A stretch of 64,000 bases of DNA. Source: an uncultured Bacteroidales bacterium (GTDB lineage Bacteria > Bacteroidota > Bacteroidia > Bacteroidales > UBA932). Shown piece by piece: positions 1-8,535 of this stretch. The notes beneath the pieces were generated by a model. The model saw only the letters and a list, made by a program, of their open reading frames with translations. It did no database searches and had not been told where the DNA came from. Where the stretch lies: NCBI GenBank assembly GCA_934693135.1, contig CAKUVA010000007.1:11962-75961 (forward strand), in the 5' to 3' direction. Within the stretch, counting starts at the first letter, position 1, and the number at the start of each line of letters is the position of its first letter. The translations under genes and the position numbers were made by a program.

Positions 1-1005
1 TAATGTCCGGTAATGGTTCGGCCCAAAATAGAACTCATTGTCGATACTTACATTGTCAGCGATTCTGAAATCTGAACGCATCTTAGCAGAACAATTCATC
101 AAGTTATGTGACTGGTCGTCTTCTGGAATAAAATTGATTGAAAGTTCGCCAGAAGTGAATGAGTTCACAGGACGCATAATTGCAGAGAAGAACTGTTGCT
201 GAAAAGCAAACCACTCCATTCTATTTTCGATACGCTTATCGGCATTACGACCACGCCCAATCTCTTCAGGTTTTTTATCGCCACCGAAATAGTAGTCTAC
301 CTTGGAATACTGAACCTCGTTCTTATAGCCTTTCTCCATTCTCGGAATAGTAACATCCCAGTCGAAGTCATAATAAGAGACATTTCTTGGAATCACCCCT
401 TCCATGCCGACGAATGATGTATTGTTGCTCATCACATATGTACCATCGGACAAAGAATATGTCTGCTGGATATACCCTCCGTTAGAGAATGGCAAACGCA
501 TCACAATAGAGGAATCGTTGATTGACACGAGATTAAATACGAAATCTTTCGTATTTATATTCTCTCCTGCATATATTCCTATACCCATTTCGCTTTCGCC
601 TGGTCTGAAAAGGAAAAGCTCAGTGGAATCATAATTTCTGTAATTCTTCACTTTTACAGAATAAGGCTGCGCTCCTTTGGTCGTGAAAGCCACCTCAATC
701 TTATCATTAGATATAGTATATATACTACCATCTCCAATGTGAGCTCCATTTAAAAGAGAGTCCTTGTAGATGGATACTGGGACATCATCAAATACTGGCC
801 TGCTTTCATCTGCCAATGTGTCTGCTACAGGAAGTCTTCCTGCAATACTATCTGCGAGATACTGTGCTCTGCGTTCAGCTCTTGCAATGGAATCCTGCTG
901 AGCCTGATACGCAACTTGTTTTTCATACTGTTTTGACTGGTACCATGTAAAACCAAAGAGTGTGATACCTATCAGTATGAACCCTATAATTGTATTCTTG
1001 TTCAT
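1..1005 (-). CDS. yidC: Membrane protein insertase YidC, N-terminal part (runs off the left edge)
   Basis: The open frame starts at an ATG at 1005 and stays open to base 1, giving 335 residues of a protein that is usually about 600 long. YidC inserts and folds inner-membrane proteins, alone or with SecYEG. The first 20 residues (MNKNTIIGFILIGITLFGFT) form the first membrane segment. A low-complexity linker follows, then the beta-rich periplasmic domain, including a YFGGDKK stretch typical of Bacteroidetes YidC. The five-helix insertase core lies outside the window. It sits 11 bases downstream of the DUF349 gene on the same strand, so the two are probably cotranscribed. Identity comes from this start and domain pattern; the missing C-terminus keeps it just short of certain. 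Confidence 0.9.
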   Translation of the reverse strand, partial: MNKNTIIGFILIGITLFGFTWYQSKQYEKQVAYQAQQDSIARAERRAQYLADSIAGRLPVADTLADESRPVFDDVPVSIYKDSLLNGAHIGDGSIYTISNDKIEVAFTTKGAQPYSVKVKNYRNYDSTELFLFRPGESEMGIGIYAGENINTKDFVFNLVSINDSSIVMRLPFSNGGYIQQTYSLSDGTYVMSNNTSFVGMEGVIPRNVSYYDFDWDVTIPRMEKGYKNEVQYSKVDYYFGGDKKPEEIGRGRNADKRIENRMEWFAFQQQFFSAIMRPVNSFTSGELSINFIPEDDQSHNLMNCSAKMRSDFRIADNVSIDNEFYFGPNHYRTL

Positions 1006-1016
1006 CAATCTACGTA

Positions 1017-2795
1017 TTACTGCTTATCTTCTGTCTCAAGAGCATGAATCTGAGATTCAAGTTCTTTGAGTTGTTTCTTCGACTCCTCAATTCTATCCTG
1101 CATCTGCTGGATAAGCGGCTGCGAGTTTTTAGACATAGCGAAGAACCCTATATTATTCTCATAAGTGTCTATATCCTGCTGAAGTTTATTATATTTCTGG
1201 ATAAGACGATCCTTTTCAGACTTACCTGCACCTTTCGCAATATTTGTCCTACCGGATTTAACATTATGGAACTTGGCATTCATCGCATCTTTATACGCTT
1301 TTCCTATCTTCTCCTTTTCTTTGATAGGAACAAAGCCTATCTCCTGCCATCTTGCAGCAAAAGCCTTGCTTGCTTCAGCATCAGCAGTCTCATTAACTGG
1401 CACATAAGCATTGATTTCTGCAATCAAAGCTTTCTTCGCATGAAGGTTTCCGGCATAGTTGTCAGGAGCTGCGTTCTTATCACGAGCAGCAAAAAATTCA
1501 TCGCATGCGGCACGGAAACGTTTCCATAGCTGTTCCGATTTTTTTCGTGGAACTGCACCGATCTCTTTCCAACGAGCCTGAAGTTCAATAAGTTTATCAG
1601 TCGTGGCCTTCCATTCTGTACTATCTTTAAGAGATTCAGCTTCAGTTATTATCGCGAGCTTTTTCTCAAGATTTCCGTTCATATTGTCCTTAAACTCGAC
1701 ATAGAATTCTCTCTTCCTGCCAAAGAACTTGTCACATGCTGCACGGAAACGATCATAAACTTTCTGATTCTCCTTCTTCGATGCGAATCCAATAGTTTTC
1801 CACTCTTTCTGAATATCTTCAATTTCCTTTGAGAGCTCATTCCACTCATTTGAAGATTTTATATCCTCTTTCGCAGCGATAGCTTCTACCTTCTCACAAA
1901 GGGCAGTCTTGGCAACAAGATTTTCAGCCTGTTTAGCCTTCTGTTCCTCAAAATAAGACTGATACTTCTTATTTATTACTGCAGTAGCAGCCTTGAAGCG
2001 ATCCCAAATCTGATCTCTAAATTCCTTTGCTACCGGGCCAAATTCTTTCCACTGTTCATGCAGTTTCTGAAGTTCTTTGAACGCATCTACCACATCGGCA
2101 CTCTCTGATAACTGTTCTGCCTTCTTACAGAAATCTTCTTTAGCTTCAAGATTTTTCTTAAAGTCAAGATCTCGAAGATCTCTGTTTATTTGAACCTTGT
2201 CATAAAACTGCTCGACGTAAAATTGATAGGTATCGTTAATGTTACGAAAATTCTGTACAGGAACCTGTCCAATAGATCTCCAACGAGCCTGAAGTTCACG
2301 AAACGCAGGGAACGCAGCACCAAGATCATCCTGTTTTTCTACAAGAGCCTTGAGATCATCAATCACAGCTTGTTTCTTTGCAAGATTATCCTCACGCTCT
2401 TTCTCCTGTTGACGATTATACTCTGCACGCTCTTTTTTATATTTAATATATATTGCCTTGAAACCATTCTCAAGAGCTGCGAACGGATTCAAAGATTCAC
2501 TCGGTTCTTCTTTCTGCTCTTCTGTTGCAACCGACTCATCATTTTCTGATGGGACCTCAGGAGCCTCCATTCCCGCTGCGAATTTCTCTCTAGCCAGACG
2601 CTTATAGAATGCAGCCTTGATAGCTTCTGCATCTTTAGCTTTTTTCATTCTATCATCACTATCTGCAAGTTCTTCGAAAAGATGTGATAGCTCTGCCAAT
2701 GATTTGTCTGAATAATTAACCTCCGGAATTACGGTCCCGGTTCCTTCAAGTACATCTGGTGTCGTTTCTGCACCAGGTTTCAATTCTTCACTCAT
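1017..2795 (-). CDS. DUF349 repeat protein, probably cytoplasmic coiled coil
   Basis: This is a 592-residue acidic and lysine-rich protein with no signal peptide or membrane segment. After an acidic N-terminus of about 130 residues come five diverged copies of the DUF349 unit. They are recognised by recurring cores such as LQARWRSIGQVP, LHEQWKEFGPV, IQKEWKTIGFA, LQARWKEIGAVP and FAARWQEIGFVP, the middle three each followed by a helix with RFRAACD or RFKAAT. The last 60 residues form a coiled coil. The molecular role of the family is not established. It has its own -7 box (TATATTTG, 2838 to 2831) about 35 bases before the ATG, and yidC follows closely. The family call is firm; no function is inferred. 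Confidence 0.9.
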   Translation of the reverse strand: MSEELKPGAETTPDVLEGTGTVIPEVNYSDKSLAELSHLFEELADSDDRMKKAKDAEAIKAAFYKRLAREKFAAGMEAPEVPSENDESVATEEQKEEPSESLNPFAALENGFKAIYIKYKKERAEYNRQQEKEREDNLAKKQAVIDDLKALVEKQDDLGAAFPAFRELQARWRSIGQVPVQNFRNINDTYQFYVEQFYDKVQINRDLRDLDFKKNLEAKEDFCKKAEQLSESADVVDAFKELQKLHEQWKEFGPVAKEFRDQIWDRFKAATAVINKKYQSYFEEQKAKQAENLVAKTALCEKVEAIAAKEDIKSSNEWNELSKEIEDIQKEWKTIGFASKKENQKVYDRFRAACDKFFGRKREFYVEFKDNMNGNLEKKLAIITEAESLKDSTEWKATTDKLIELQARWKEIGAVPRKKSEQLWKRFRAACDEFFAARDKNAAPDNYAGNLHAKKALIAEINAYVPVNETADAEASKAFAARWQEIGFVPIKEKEKIGKAYKDAMNAKFHNVKSGRTNIAKGAGKSEKDRLIQKYNKLQQDIDTYENNIGFFAMSKNSQPLIQQMQDRIEESKKQLKELESQIHALETEDKQ

Positions 2796-2830
2796 AATCA
2801 GTAAGAGTTTCTGTTAATAAATATATTTGG

Positions 2831-2838
2831 CAAATATA
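2831..2838 (-). promoter_or_regulatory. Bacteroidetes -7 box for the DUF349-yidC unit
   Basis: On the minus strand the bases read TATATTTG, a full match to TAnnTTTG, about 35 bases before the DUF349 start codon. No convincing TTTG lies 19-20 bases upstream, so only the -7 element is supported. Confidence 0.5.
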
Positions 2839-2907
2839 ATGAATAAATCCTAAGAATCTGAGAAGCTGTCTGATTTTTATTCAATAGTTCTGCTACTCTA
2901 ACTGATT

Positions 2908-2928
2908 TTGTTCGGATTAAAACGTTAT
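2908..2928 (+). repeat. Direct repeat, copy 1 (about 21 bases)
   Basis: This copy matches 18 of 21 bases with a second copy at 2959-2979; both begin TTGTTCGGA. The pair lies in the gene-free stretch 2796-3097 between the DUF349 gene and the small RNA. No gene is supported there. A 63-codon TTG-started frame covers the copies but looks like chance. The function of the repeat is unknown; it could be a tandem binding site. Confidence 0.5.
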
Positions 2929-2958
2929 TTCCGTACCGATTCATTCTCAATACACGAG

Positions 2959-2979
2959 TTGTTCGGACTAAATCGTTTT
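2959..2979 (+). repeat. Direct repeat, copy 2 (about 21 bases)
   Basis: Partner of the copy at 2908-2928, in the same orientation and offset by 51 bases. The shared core is TTGTTCGGA followed by a near-identical A/T-rich tail with CGTT. Confidence 0.5.
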
Positions 2980-3097
2980 CATCGAACAAAATTCTATTAT
3001 CAAAATTTAAAACATGACACGTACCATCGGACGACTTCCTGCAAAACTATAAAAGAAAAGAGATATGAAAGACTTTTGACATAAATTCAAACTGCTT

Positions 3098-3234
3098 TAA
3101 AAATATTAGACCGACATCACTGCCGGTCTAATATATAAGTTTCTGTGTGTTATCCCTTATCAAGGTTTTGTATTGTTGGTCAGTGAAGCCTTTCGGCTTT
3201 CGATTTAAAAAAATCACTATAACGTTTTAGAAGT
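3098..3234 (-). ncRNA. Candidate small RNA with its own promoter and terminator
   Basis: About 137 bases lie between a consensus Bacteroidetes promoter (3271 to 3241) and an intrinsic terminator (stem 3103-3113 with 3124-3134, then a T-run on the minus strand). There is no open frame of useful length inside. The predicted transcript carries an AAGCC-GAAA-GGCTT tetraloop hairpin (about 3187-3200) inside a possible AGTG/CACT outer helix, then a short CCTT/AAGG hairpin, then the terminator. It begins about 90 bases after trmD ends. It could instead be a terminated leader for the DUF349 gene, but the terminator stands about 300 bases before that gene and the gene has its own -7 box. I do not recognise the RNA family; there is no closing stem as in 6S RNA. 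Confidence 0.55.
3103..3134 (-). terminator. Rho-independent terminator of the candidate small RNA
   Basis: An 11-base-pair perfect stem (ATATTAGACCG with its complement) encloses a 10-base loop. On the minus strand it is followed directly by ATTTTTA, the expected U-tract. Confidence 0.8.
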
Positions 3235-3240
3235 TTAATG

Positions 3241-3271
3241 CAAAGTTAACTCTATTTTTCAGAATAACAAA
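3241..3271 (-). promoter_or_regulatory. Consensus promoter for the candidate small RNA
   Basis: On the minus strand TTTG (3271-3268) is followed after 19 bases by TAACTTTG (3248-3241). This matches the Bacteroidetes primary sigma promoter at both boxes and in spacing. It sits just past the end of trmD and points toward the terminator at 3103-3134. Confidence 0.75.
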
Positions 3272-3325
3272 TTAAAATCTAAAATATTTCAATAAAATGC
3301 CTGATAGCACCTTATTTTTTAAAGA

Positions 3326-4006
3326 TTACTTATCATCAAGAAGATAAGGCCGAGATTTTCTTGTCCGCTCCAATGCCTGTTGCATCTGCCAATCCTGAAT
3401 AAGACGAGGATTTCCACTAAGAAGAACATCTGGGACCTTCCAACCATTGAATTCAACAGGACGCGTGTAAACAGGAGGTGAAACCAATCCATCCTGAAAG
3501 CTATCACTCAATGCTGAAGTTTCATCTGTAAGAACTCCAGGAATAAGACGCACGATAGAATCTGTCAAAAGTGCCGCAGGAATCTCACCACCACTCACAA
3601 CATAATCTCCTACTGATATTTCCCTCGTGACCAAATGTTCCCTAATCCTCTCATCTACCCCCTTATAATGTCCACAAAGAATGATCAAATTTTCCTTCAA
3701 TGATAGCTCGTTAGATATTCCCTGCGTCAACTGTTCACCATCCGGAGACATATATATAACATCATCATAATGACGTTCTGCCATAAGCTCTTCTATCATT
3801 CTGAATACAGGTTCTACCATCATCACCATCCCTGCATCACCGCCATAACAATAATCGTCGACAGTCTTGCGTGGTCCTAAACCATACTTCCGAATATTGT
3901 GCACATTGATTTCCACAAGACCTTTCTTACGGGCTCTTCCGACTATTGAATATCCCAGAGGGCTTTCAAGCAACTCCGGCACAACTGTAAGTATATCTAT
4001 TCTCAT
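3326..4006 (-). CDS. trmD: tRNA (guanine-N1-)-methyltransferase TrmD
   Basis: A 226-residue enzyme that methylates guanosine 37 of tRNAs with G36, using S-adenosylmethionine, and so guards the reading frame in translation. The start [25 protein letters not shown] is the family N-terminus. The conserved [13 protein letters not shown] segment and the deep-knot region [13 protein letters not shown] with IPGVL follow. Length is normal for Bacteroidetes TrmD. It is the last gene of a long minus-strand run, 17 bases after the glutamine cyclotransferase, rather than in the rpsP-rimM-trmD-rplS order of many other bacteria. A separate small transcript appears to begin right after its stop. Confidence 0.95.
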   Translation of the reverse strand: MRIDILTVVPELLESPLGYSIVGRARKKGLVEINVHNIRKYGLGPRKTVDDYCYGGDAGMVMMVEPVFRMIEELMAERHYDDVIYMSPDGEQLTQGISNELSLKENLIILCGHYKGVDERIREHLVTREISVGDYVVSGGEIPAALLTDSIVRLIPGVLTDETSALSDSFQDGLVSPPVYTRPVEFNGWKVPDVLLSGNPRLIQDWQMQQALERTRKSRPYLLDDK

Positions 4007-4023
4007 TGAAATCTATTTTATCG

Positions 4024-4797
4024 TCAGCGAACTTCTACAATTTTAACTTCATACATTCTGACCCAATTTTTCCCTGTAAGATATATCTTTCCATCAACAG
4101 GATTCTTTGCAATGCCATTAAGTACATCTGTGTCAGAAAAATGCAAATTTGACGGAAGCAGTCCGCTACAATCTACAGTACCAGTAACATTTCCCGTCGC
4201 AGGGTCAATGATAACAATTAAATCCGAAGTATAGACATTTGCCCAAATTTTTCCATCAATGTACTCAAGTTCATTGAGATAATATACAGGATGTCCATCA
4301 AGTCTCACAGGAAGAGTCTTAATAGTCTTAAACTTGTCATCGAGAAAAAATAGATTTGCAGATCCATCGCTCGCTATAAGACTTTTCCCATCCGTAGTCA
4401 ATCCCCAGCCTTCCCGAGGATATGAAAATGTAGACTTATAAGTCAATGTCTTGGCATCATAGACAAACGCCAGCTTATTTTGCCACGTAAGAATATATAT
4501 ATATCCCCCCTTTTCAACTGACCCTTCCACGAAATATTTCTTGTCGAAATTCAATCTGAATAGAGGCTTTCCCGTAACAATATCTACCTTCCGAAACGTA
4601 GATTTTCCGTTCAGACCAGTACTTTCATAAAGCTGGCCATCGTAAAAGAAAAGTCCTTGAGTATATGAAGTACGATCATGAGGATATTCCTTCACGACCT
4701 GAAGCCGATATTGTTTTACCCTAGCATCAGCACACGAAGTGCTAAATAAGGCAAGAGCAGATATGGCACACAACACAAATCTCAAAGACTTCTTCAT
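4024..4797 (-). CDS. Glutaminyl-peptide cyclotransferase (glutamine cyclotransferase family)
   Basis: A 257-residue exported beta-propeller enzyme. The family forms pyroglutamate from N-terminal glutamine in the periplasm. The ATG at 4797 is preferred over a TTG three codons upstream because it gives a clean signal peptide (MKKSLRFVLCAISALALF). STSC follows, which could be a loose lipobox, so lipid anchoring is possible. Family landmarks are the SYTQGLFF segment, YESTGLNGKSTF, the WGLTTDGKSLIASDGS repeat and LNGIAKNPVDGKIYLTGKNW near the end. It lies between pyrG (10-base gap) and trmD (17-base gap) on one strand, so it is likely expressed as part of that housekeeping unit. Confidence 0.88.
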   Translation of the reverse strand: MKKSLRFVLCAISALALFSTSCADARVKQYRLQVVKEYPHDRTSYTQGLFFYDGQLYESTGLNGKSTFRKVDIVTGKPLFRLNFDKKYFVEGSVEKGGYIYILTWQNKLAFVYDAKTLTYKSTFSYPREGWGLTTDGKSLIASDGSANLFFLDDKFKTIKTLPVRLDGHPVYYLNELEYIDGKIWANVYTSDLIVIIDPATGNVTGTVDCSGLLPSNLHFSDTDVLNGIAKNPVDGKIYLTGKNWVRMYEVKIVEVR

Positions 4798-4807
4798 ATA
4801 TATCAAA

Positions 4808-6442
4808 TTATTTCAATTCCACGCTTCCGCCATTCTGCTCACGATATTTCATCGCAGCTTTAACGAATGCTACAAAAATAGGCTGTGGCTCTTCAGGAGT
4901 ACTCTTGTATTCAGGATGGAACTGCACTCCAATGAAGAACGGATGTGAAGGAATTTCGACTATCTCCACCAACCCGGTTTCAGGATTGCGTCCCGTAGCT
5001 TTCAAGCCAGCTGCTTCCATTCTCTGAAGATAATCACCATTGAATTCATATCTATGTCTATGCCTCTCTGAGATTATTTCCTTTCCATAAATTCTATAAG
5101 CAAGTGAATCATTCTCAAGTTTGCACTCATAGGCACCAAGACGCATTGTACCACCCTTGATGGTCGTGCTCTTCTGATCCTCCATAAGATCGATTACAGG
5201 GTCAGGTGTAGCAGGATTCACCTCTGCAGAAGCAGCATCCTTGAGTCCAAGAACGTCTCTTGCAAACTCTACAACACACATCTGCATTCCAAGGCAGATA
5301 CCGAAGAAAGGTATATTATGCTCTCGTGCATACTTGATAGCAAGAACCTTTCCCTCAAGGCCACGCTCACCAAAACCAGGAGCCACAAGTATTGCATCCA
5401 TACCGCCAACTTTTTCTTCGACATTAGAAGCATCAATAAACTCGCTCTGAACAGTATGGACATTAACTTTACACTCATTTGCTGCACCTGCGTGGACAAA
5501 TGACTCCAAAATAGATTTATAGGCATCCTGAAGCTCAACATACTTGCCAACCAAAGCGATGTCAACCTGATACTTAGGATGATACAAACGATTAAGGAAT
5601 GACTTCAAATTAGTAAAATTAGGCTCCGGGAGATTGTCGATATGGAAATGATTTAGAATCATCTCATCCAGACCTTCACCTTCCATATTAAGTGGTACCT
5701 GATAAATAGACGGTGCATCGATGGACTGGATTACATGTCCAGGTTTCACATTACAGAACAATGCAACCTTACGTCTAATTTCGGGGGTAAGTTCTTTTTC
5801 CGTACGACAAACAATTACATCGGGATGCACACCTGCCTGCTGAAGCATCTGCACAGAATGCTGTGTCGGCTTGGTCTTAAGTTCTTTTGCAGCTCTCAAA
5901 TAAGGAACAAGTGTAAGATGGATGCTCGCTAAATCCTCTTCAGGCATCTCCCACTGAAGCTGACGTATAGCCTCAAGGAATGGTTGTGACTCCATATCAC
6001 CAACAGTTCCACCGACCTCTGTAATAATGACATCAAACTTCCCAGACTTTCCAAGAAGAAGCATGCGCCTCTTGATTTCATCAGTGATATGAGGTATGAT
6101 TTGGACTGTCTTACCAAGATAAGCCCCCTCGCGTTCCTTATTTATAACTGTGAAATAAACCTTTCCCGTAGTTACATTATTCGCTTTCGTCATATGCACG
6201 CCGAGAAATCTCTCATAATGCCCCAAATCGAGGTCTGTTTCAGCTCCATCATCAGTTACATAACACTCACCATGTTCATACGGATTCAGTGTTCCAGGAT
6301 CAATGTTAATGTATGGATCAAATTTCTGGATTGTAACTCTCAGACCTCTGGCCTGCAACAATTTCGCCAATGATGCTGCTATGATTCCTTTACCGAGTGA
6401 GGATGCAACACCGCCTGTTACGAAGACGTACTTAGTATTCAT
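4808..6442 (-). CDS. pyrG: CTP synthase
   Basis: A 544-residue cytosolic enzyme that converts UTP to CTP using ATP and glutamine, the last step of pyrimidine nucleotide synthesis. The N-terminal synthetase half starts KYVFVTGGVASSLGKGI, with the P-loop and the EVGGTVGDMESQPF segment. The C-terminal class I glutamine amidotransferase half has the nucleophile in FFGICLGMQMCV and a closing histidine-glutamate pair in VQFHPEYKSTPEEP. Length is normal. A good promoter overlaps the end of the upstream membrane-protein gene, so pyrG can be expressed apart from the longer operon. Confidence 0.98.
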   Translation of the reverse strand: MNTKYVFVTGGVASSLGKGIIAASLAKLLQARGLRVTIQKFDPYINIDPGTLNPYEHGECYVTDDGAETDLDLGHYERFLGVHMTKANNVTTGKVYFTVINKEREGAYLGKTVQIIPHITDEIKRRMLLLGKSGKFDVIITEVGGTVGDMESQPFLEAIRQLQWEMPEEDLASIHLTLVPYLRAAKELKTKPTQHSVQMLQQAGVHPDVIVCRTEKELTPEIRRKVALFCNVKPGHVIQSIDAPSIYQVPLNMEGEGLDEMILNHFHIDNLPEPNFTNLKSFLNRLYHPKYQVDIALVGKYVELQDAYKSILESFVHAGAANECKVNVHTVQSEFIDASNVEEKVGGMDAILVAPGFGERGLEGKVLAIKYAREHNIPFFGICLGMQMCVVEFARDVLGLKDAASAEVNPATPDPVIDLMEDQKSTTIKGGTMRLGAYECKLENDSLAYRIYGKEIISERHRHRYEFNGDYLQRMEAAGLKATGRNPETGLVEIVEIPSHPFFIGVQFHPEYKSTPEEPQPIFVAFVKAAMKYREQNGGSVELK

Positions 6443-6469
6443 ATAGTTTAATTACCGTTAACAGGGATG

Positions 6470-6500
6470 CAAATTTAGCTATTTTTTTCATATTCCGAAA
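6470..6500 (-). promoter_or_regulatory. Probable pyrG promoter
   Basis: On the minus strand TAAATTTG (6477-6470) fully matches the -7 box. TTTC (6500-6497), three of four bases of the -33 box, stands 19 bases upstream. The -7 box ends 28 bases before the pyrG ATG, and the site overlaps the last codons of the preceding gene. Confidence 0.6.
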
Positions 6501-7800
6501 TTCTTTCGGAAGATTCATCCAACACCGGTAATTTTTTAACAATAATCTTATCTATCCTTGCACCATCCATATCAGCAACCTCAAAACTGAAGCCTTTCCA
6601 CTCAATCTTTTCTCCAGATTTAGGGACATGCTGTAATTTTTCAAGCATCAAACCACCAACCGTAGAAAAATCGTAATCCTCCATAGCATCATCGAGCTCA
6701 AAATGTGAAAGGAAGTCATAAATTGAGCACTGACCATCCACAAACCACCCATTATTGTCTTTTCTTGCTATAATGTCCGGTTCAATATTGTGATCTTGTG
6801 TATTCATGTTGCCAACAAGACCATCAAGAATATCTTTAAGAGAAATAATTCCGGCAAGACCGCCAAATTCATTACATACCAAAGCCCTATTTATGCGGTT
6901 TTCCTTCATATACCCAAGGACAGCATAAACACTCATATTCTCATGCACATAGTGAGCTTCTTTCATCATCTTGCGAAGATCCACCTTTCCATTCTTCCGC
7001 ATAGCACCGACATAGTCTTTGATGGAAAGCACACCAACAACATGATCGAGATCGCCATCAACAACAGGATATTGCTCAAAGATCGTACTCTCTATTACCT
7101 TGATTATTTCATCGTCAGACATCTGCAAATCGAGCCAAACAATATCATCTCTCAAAGTCATAATAGTGCTCACACTCAAATCTCCAAGGGTAAACACTCT
7201 CTCCACTATATCTTGTTCAACAGGTGAAACCTCCCCTTCGTCCTTGCCTTCTTCAATAATGGATTTTATTTCATCCTCAGTGACCCTGCTTTCATGTTCC
7301 TTTATACCAAGAATTTTCACGCACAAAGCAGTACACTTAGCCAATGCCCAAATGACTGGAGATGCAATCCACGACACCAGACGCATAACGCCAGCAATCT
7401 TCTTGGCCACTTTTTCCGGATTAGCCATAGCAATGCGCTTTGGCACAAGCTCACCGAGCAAGATAGACAGGAACATCACAATAAATACAATTATTGTCTT
7501 CGCAAGCACAGCGGCAGATCCGACAGACATGCCGAGGCCTACAAAAAAAGATGCAAAACTGCGCGCTAAACTTTCTCCCGAAAAAATACCAGTAAGAATT
7601 CCGACCAAAGTTACTCCCATCTGCACGGTGGAAAGGAACTTATCAGCATCAGCGGTTAGTTTCAAAGCTGCTTTAGCTCCTTTGTCTCCTTTCTGAGAAT
7701 CAATGGAAAGTTTAGATTTACGTGCAGAAATACAGGCTATCTCCGCCATGGAGAATAAGCCGTTTACAATAATAAGTATTAATATTATGAAAGCTTCCAT
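6475..7800 (-). CDS. CNNM/CBS-domain membrane protein (HlyC/CorC family)
   Basis: A 441-residue inner-membrane protein often labelled hemolysin-like; the family is now linked to magnesium or other divalent-cation export. Residues 1 to about 190 form the CNNM (DUF21) domain with several membrane helices and the NGLFSMAEIACISARKSKL start. A pair of CBS domains follows (about 205-330, including EQYPVVDGDLDHVVGVLSIKD cut at that point), then a CorC/HlyC associated domain with EDYDFSTVGGLMLEKL and FEVADMDGARIDKI. It is 5 bases from psd, so the two are in one transcript. Ion specificity cannot be read from the sequence. Confidence 0.9.
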   Translation of the reverse strand: MEAFIILILIIVNGLFSMAEIACISARKSKLSIDSQKGDKGAKAALKLTADADKFLSTVQMGVTLVGILTGIFSGESLARSFASFFVGLGMSVGSAAVLAKTIIVFIVMFLSILLGELVPKRIAMANPEKVAKKIAGVMRLVSWIASPVIWALAKCTALCVKILGIKEHESRVTEDEIKSIIEEGKDEGEVSPVEQDIVERVFTLGDLSVSTIMTLRDDIVWLDLQMSDDEIIKVIESTIFEQYPVVDGDLDHVVGVLSIKDYVGAMRKNGKVDLRKMMKEAHYVHENMSVYAVLGYMKENRINRALVCNEFGGLAGIISLKDILDGLVGNMNTQDHNIEPDIIARKDNNGWFVDGQCSIYDFLSHFELDDAMEDYDFSTVGGLMLEKLQHVPKSGEKIEWKGFSFEVADMDGARIDKIIVKKLPVLDESSERISEYEKNS

Positions 7801-7805
7801 ATAAG

Positions 7806-8465
7806 CTATTTGAGCTCTGCAATGATAGTTTCTGCAGCCTTGGTTTCGTCCCCAAGCTTGACTTTTATGTCTGCATCAAGAGGTAAGAAAATATCAAGAC
7901 GGGAACCAAATTTAATTATACCACACTGCATACCTCTAACTTCTGATGATCCTACTCTCGAATAACTGACAATACGTCTTGCAAAAGTCCCGGCAATCTG
8001 CTTAAAGAATATTTCACCATGGCCGGTATCAATAGCCGTAGAGGCATGCTCATTTTCTTCAGCAGCTTTCGGTAAGAAAGCCAATAAATACTTTCCAGGA
8101 TGATACTTATAATATGTTATTTTTCCTTCTGCAGGCCAAAAATTAGCATGAACATTGAAAAAATCCATATAGACTGAAACCTGAATGCAATCCTTATTCA
8201 GATACTCCTTTTCGAACACCTTTTTTATAATCACTACCCTTCCATCAGCTCCAGAGGTAACTATCTTGTCATTTCCAGGTTCAGGAGTATGCCGTACAGG
8301 CACACGATGAAACCATGTGACAAACATTGCATATAGAATAAAAATCGCAGATATTGTATAGGAGACGGCTGTGAGATGTATGAAGTGCAATGCTATAAAT
8401 ATAATGCCAGCACTGACACACCAAGCACAGGCTATAGTTCCGTATGAATTTTTATCAATTGTCAT
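7806..8465 (-). CDS. psd: Phosphatidylserine decarboxylase, short family
   Basis: A 219-residue membrane-associated pyruvoyl enzyme that converts phosphatidylserine to phosphatidylethanolamine. Two hydrophobic helices fill residues about 10-50. The catalytic core includes VSVYMDFFNVHANFWPAEG. The self-cleavage site is FGSRLDIFLP at residues 186-195, where Gly187-Ser188 would be cut and Ser188 becomes the pyruvoyl group. This short form is usual in Bacteroidetes. It lies 70 bases after cdsA, which makes the CDP-diacylglycerol used earlier in the same pathway. No phosphatidylserine synthase gene is in the window. Confidence 0.93.
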   Translation of the reverse strand: MTIDKNSYGTIACAWCVSAGIIFIALHFIHLTAVSYTISAIFILYAMFVTWFHRVPVRHTPEPGNDKIVTSGADGRVVIIKKVFEKEYLNKDCIQVSVYMDFFNVHANFWPAEGKITYYKYHPGKYLLAFLPKAAEENEHASTAIDTGHGEIFFKQIAGTFARRIVSYSRVGSSEVRGMQCGIIKFGSRLDIFLPLDADIKVKLGDETKAAETIIAELK

Positions 8466-8535
8466 AATATCTCGTAAATGATATTCGTTTCACCTTTCAA
8501 AGTTATGAAAATAATATCAATTATTAAAATGCAGT

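Noticed and set aside
990..1529. A 179-codon plus-strand frame opposite the DUF349 gene
   Set aside because: It is the complement of a well-supported coding region, lacks a domain and shows odd composition.
2798..2989. A 63-codon open frame between the DUF349 gene and the candidate small RNA
   Set aside because: It starts with TTG, covers the direct repeats, has no recognisable domain and no fitting promoter; it looks like chance.
3098..3234. Identity of the small RNA as 6S RNA or SRP RNA
   Set aside because: There is no long closing stem with a central bubble as in 6S RNA, and no GGAA/GNAR tetraloop domain of SRP RNA.
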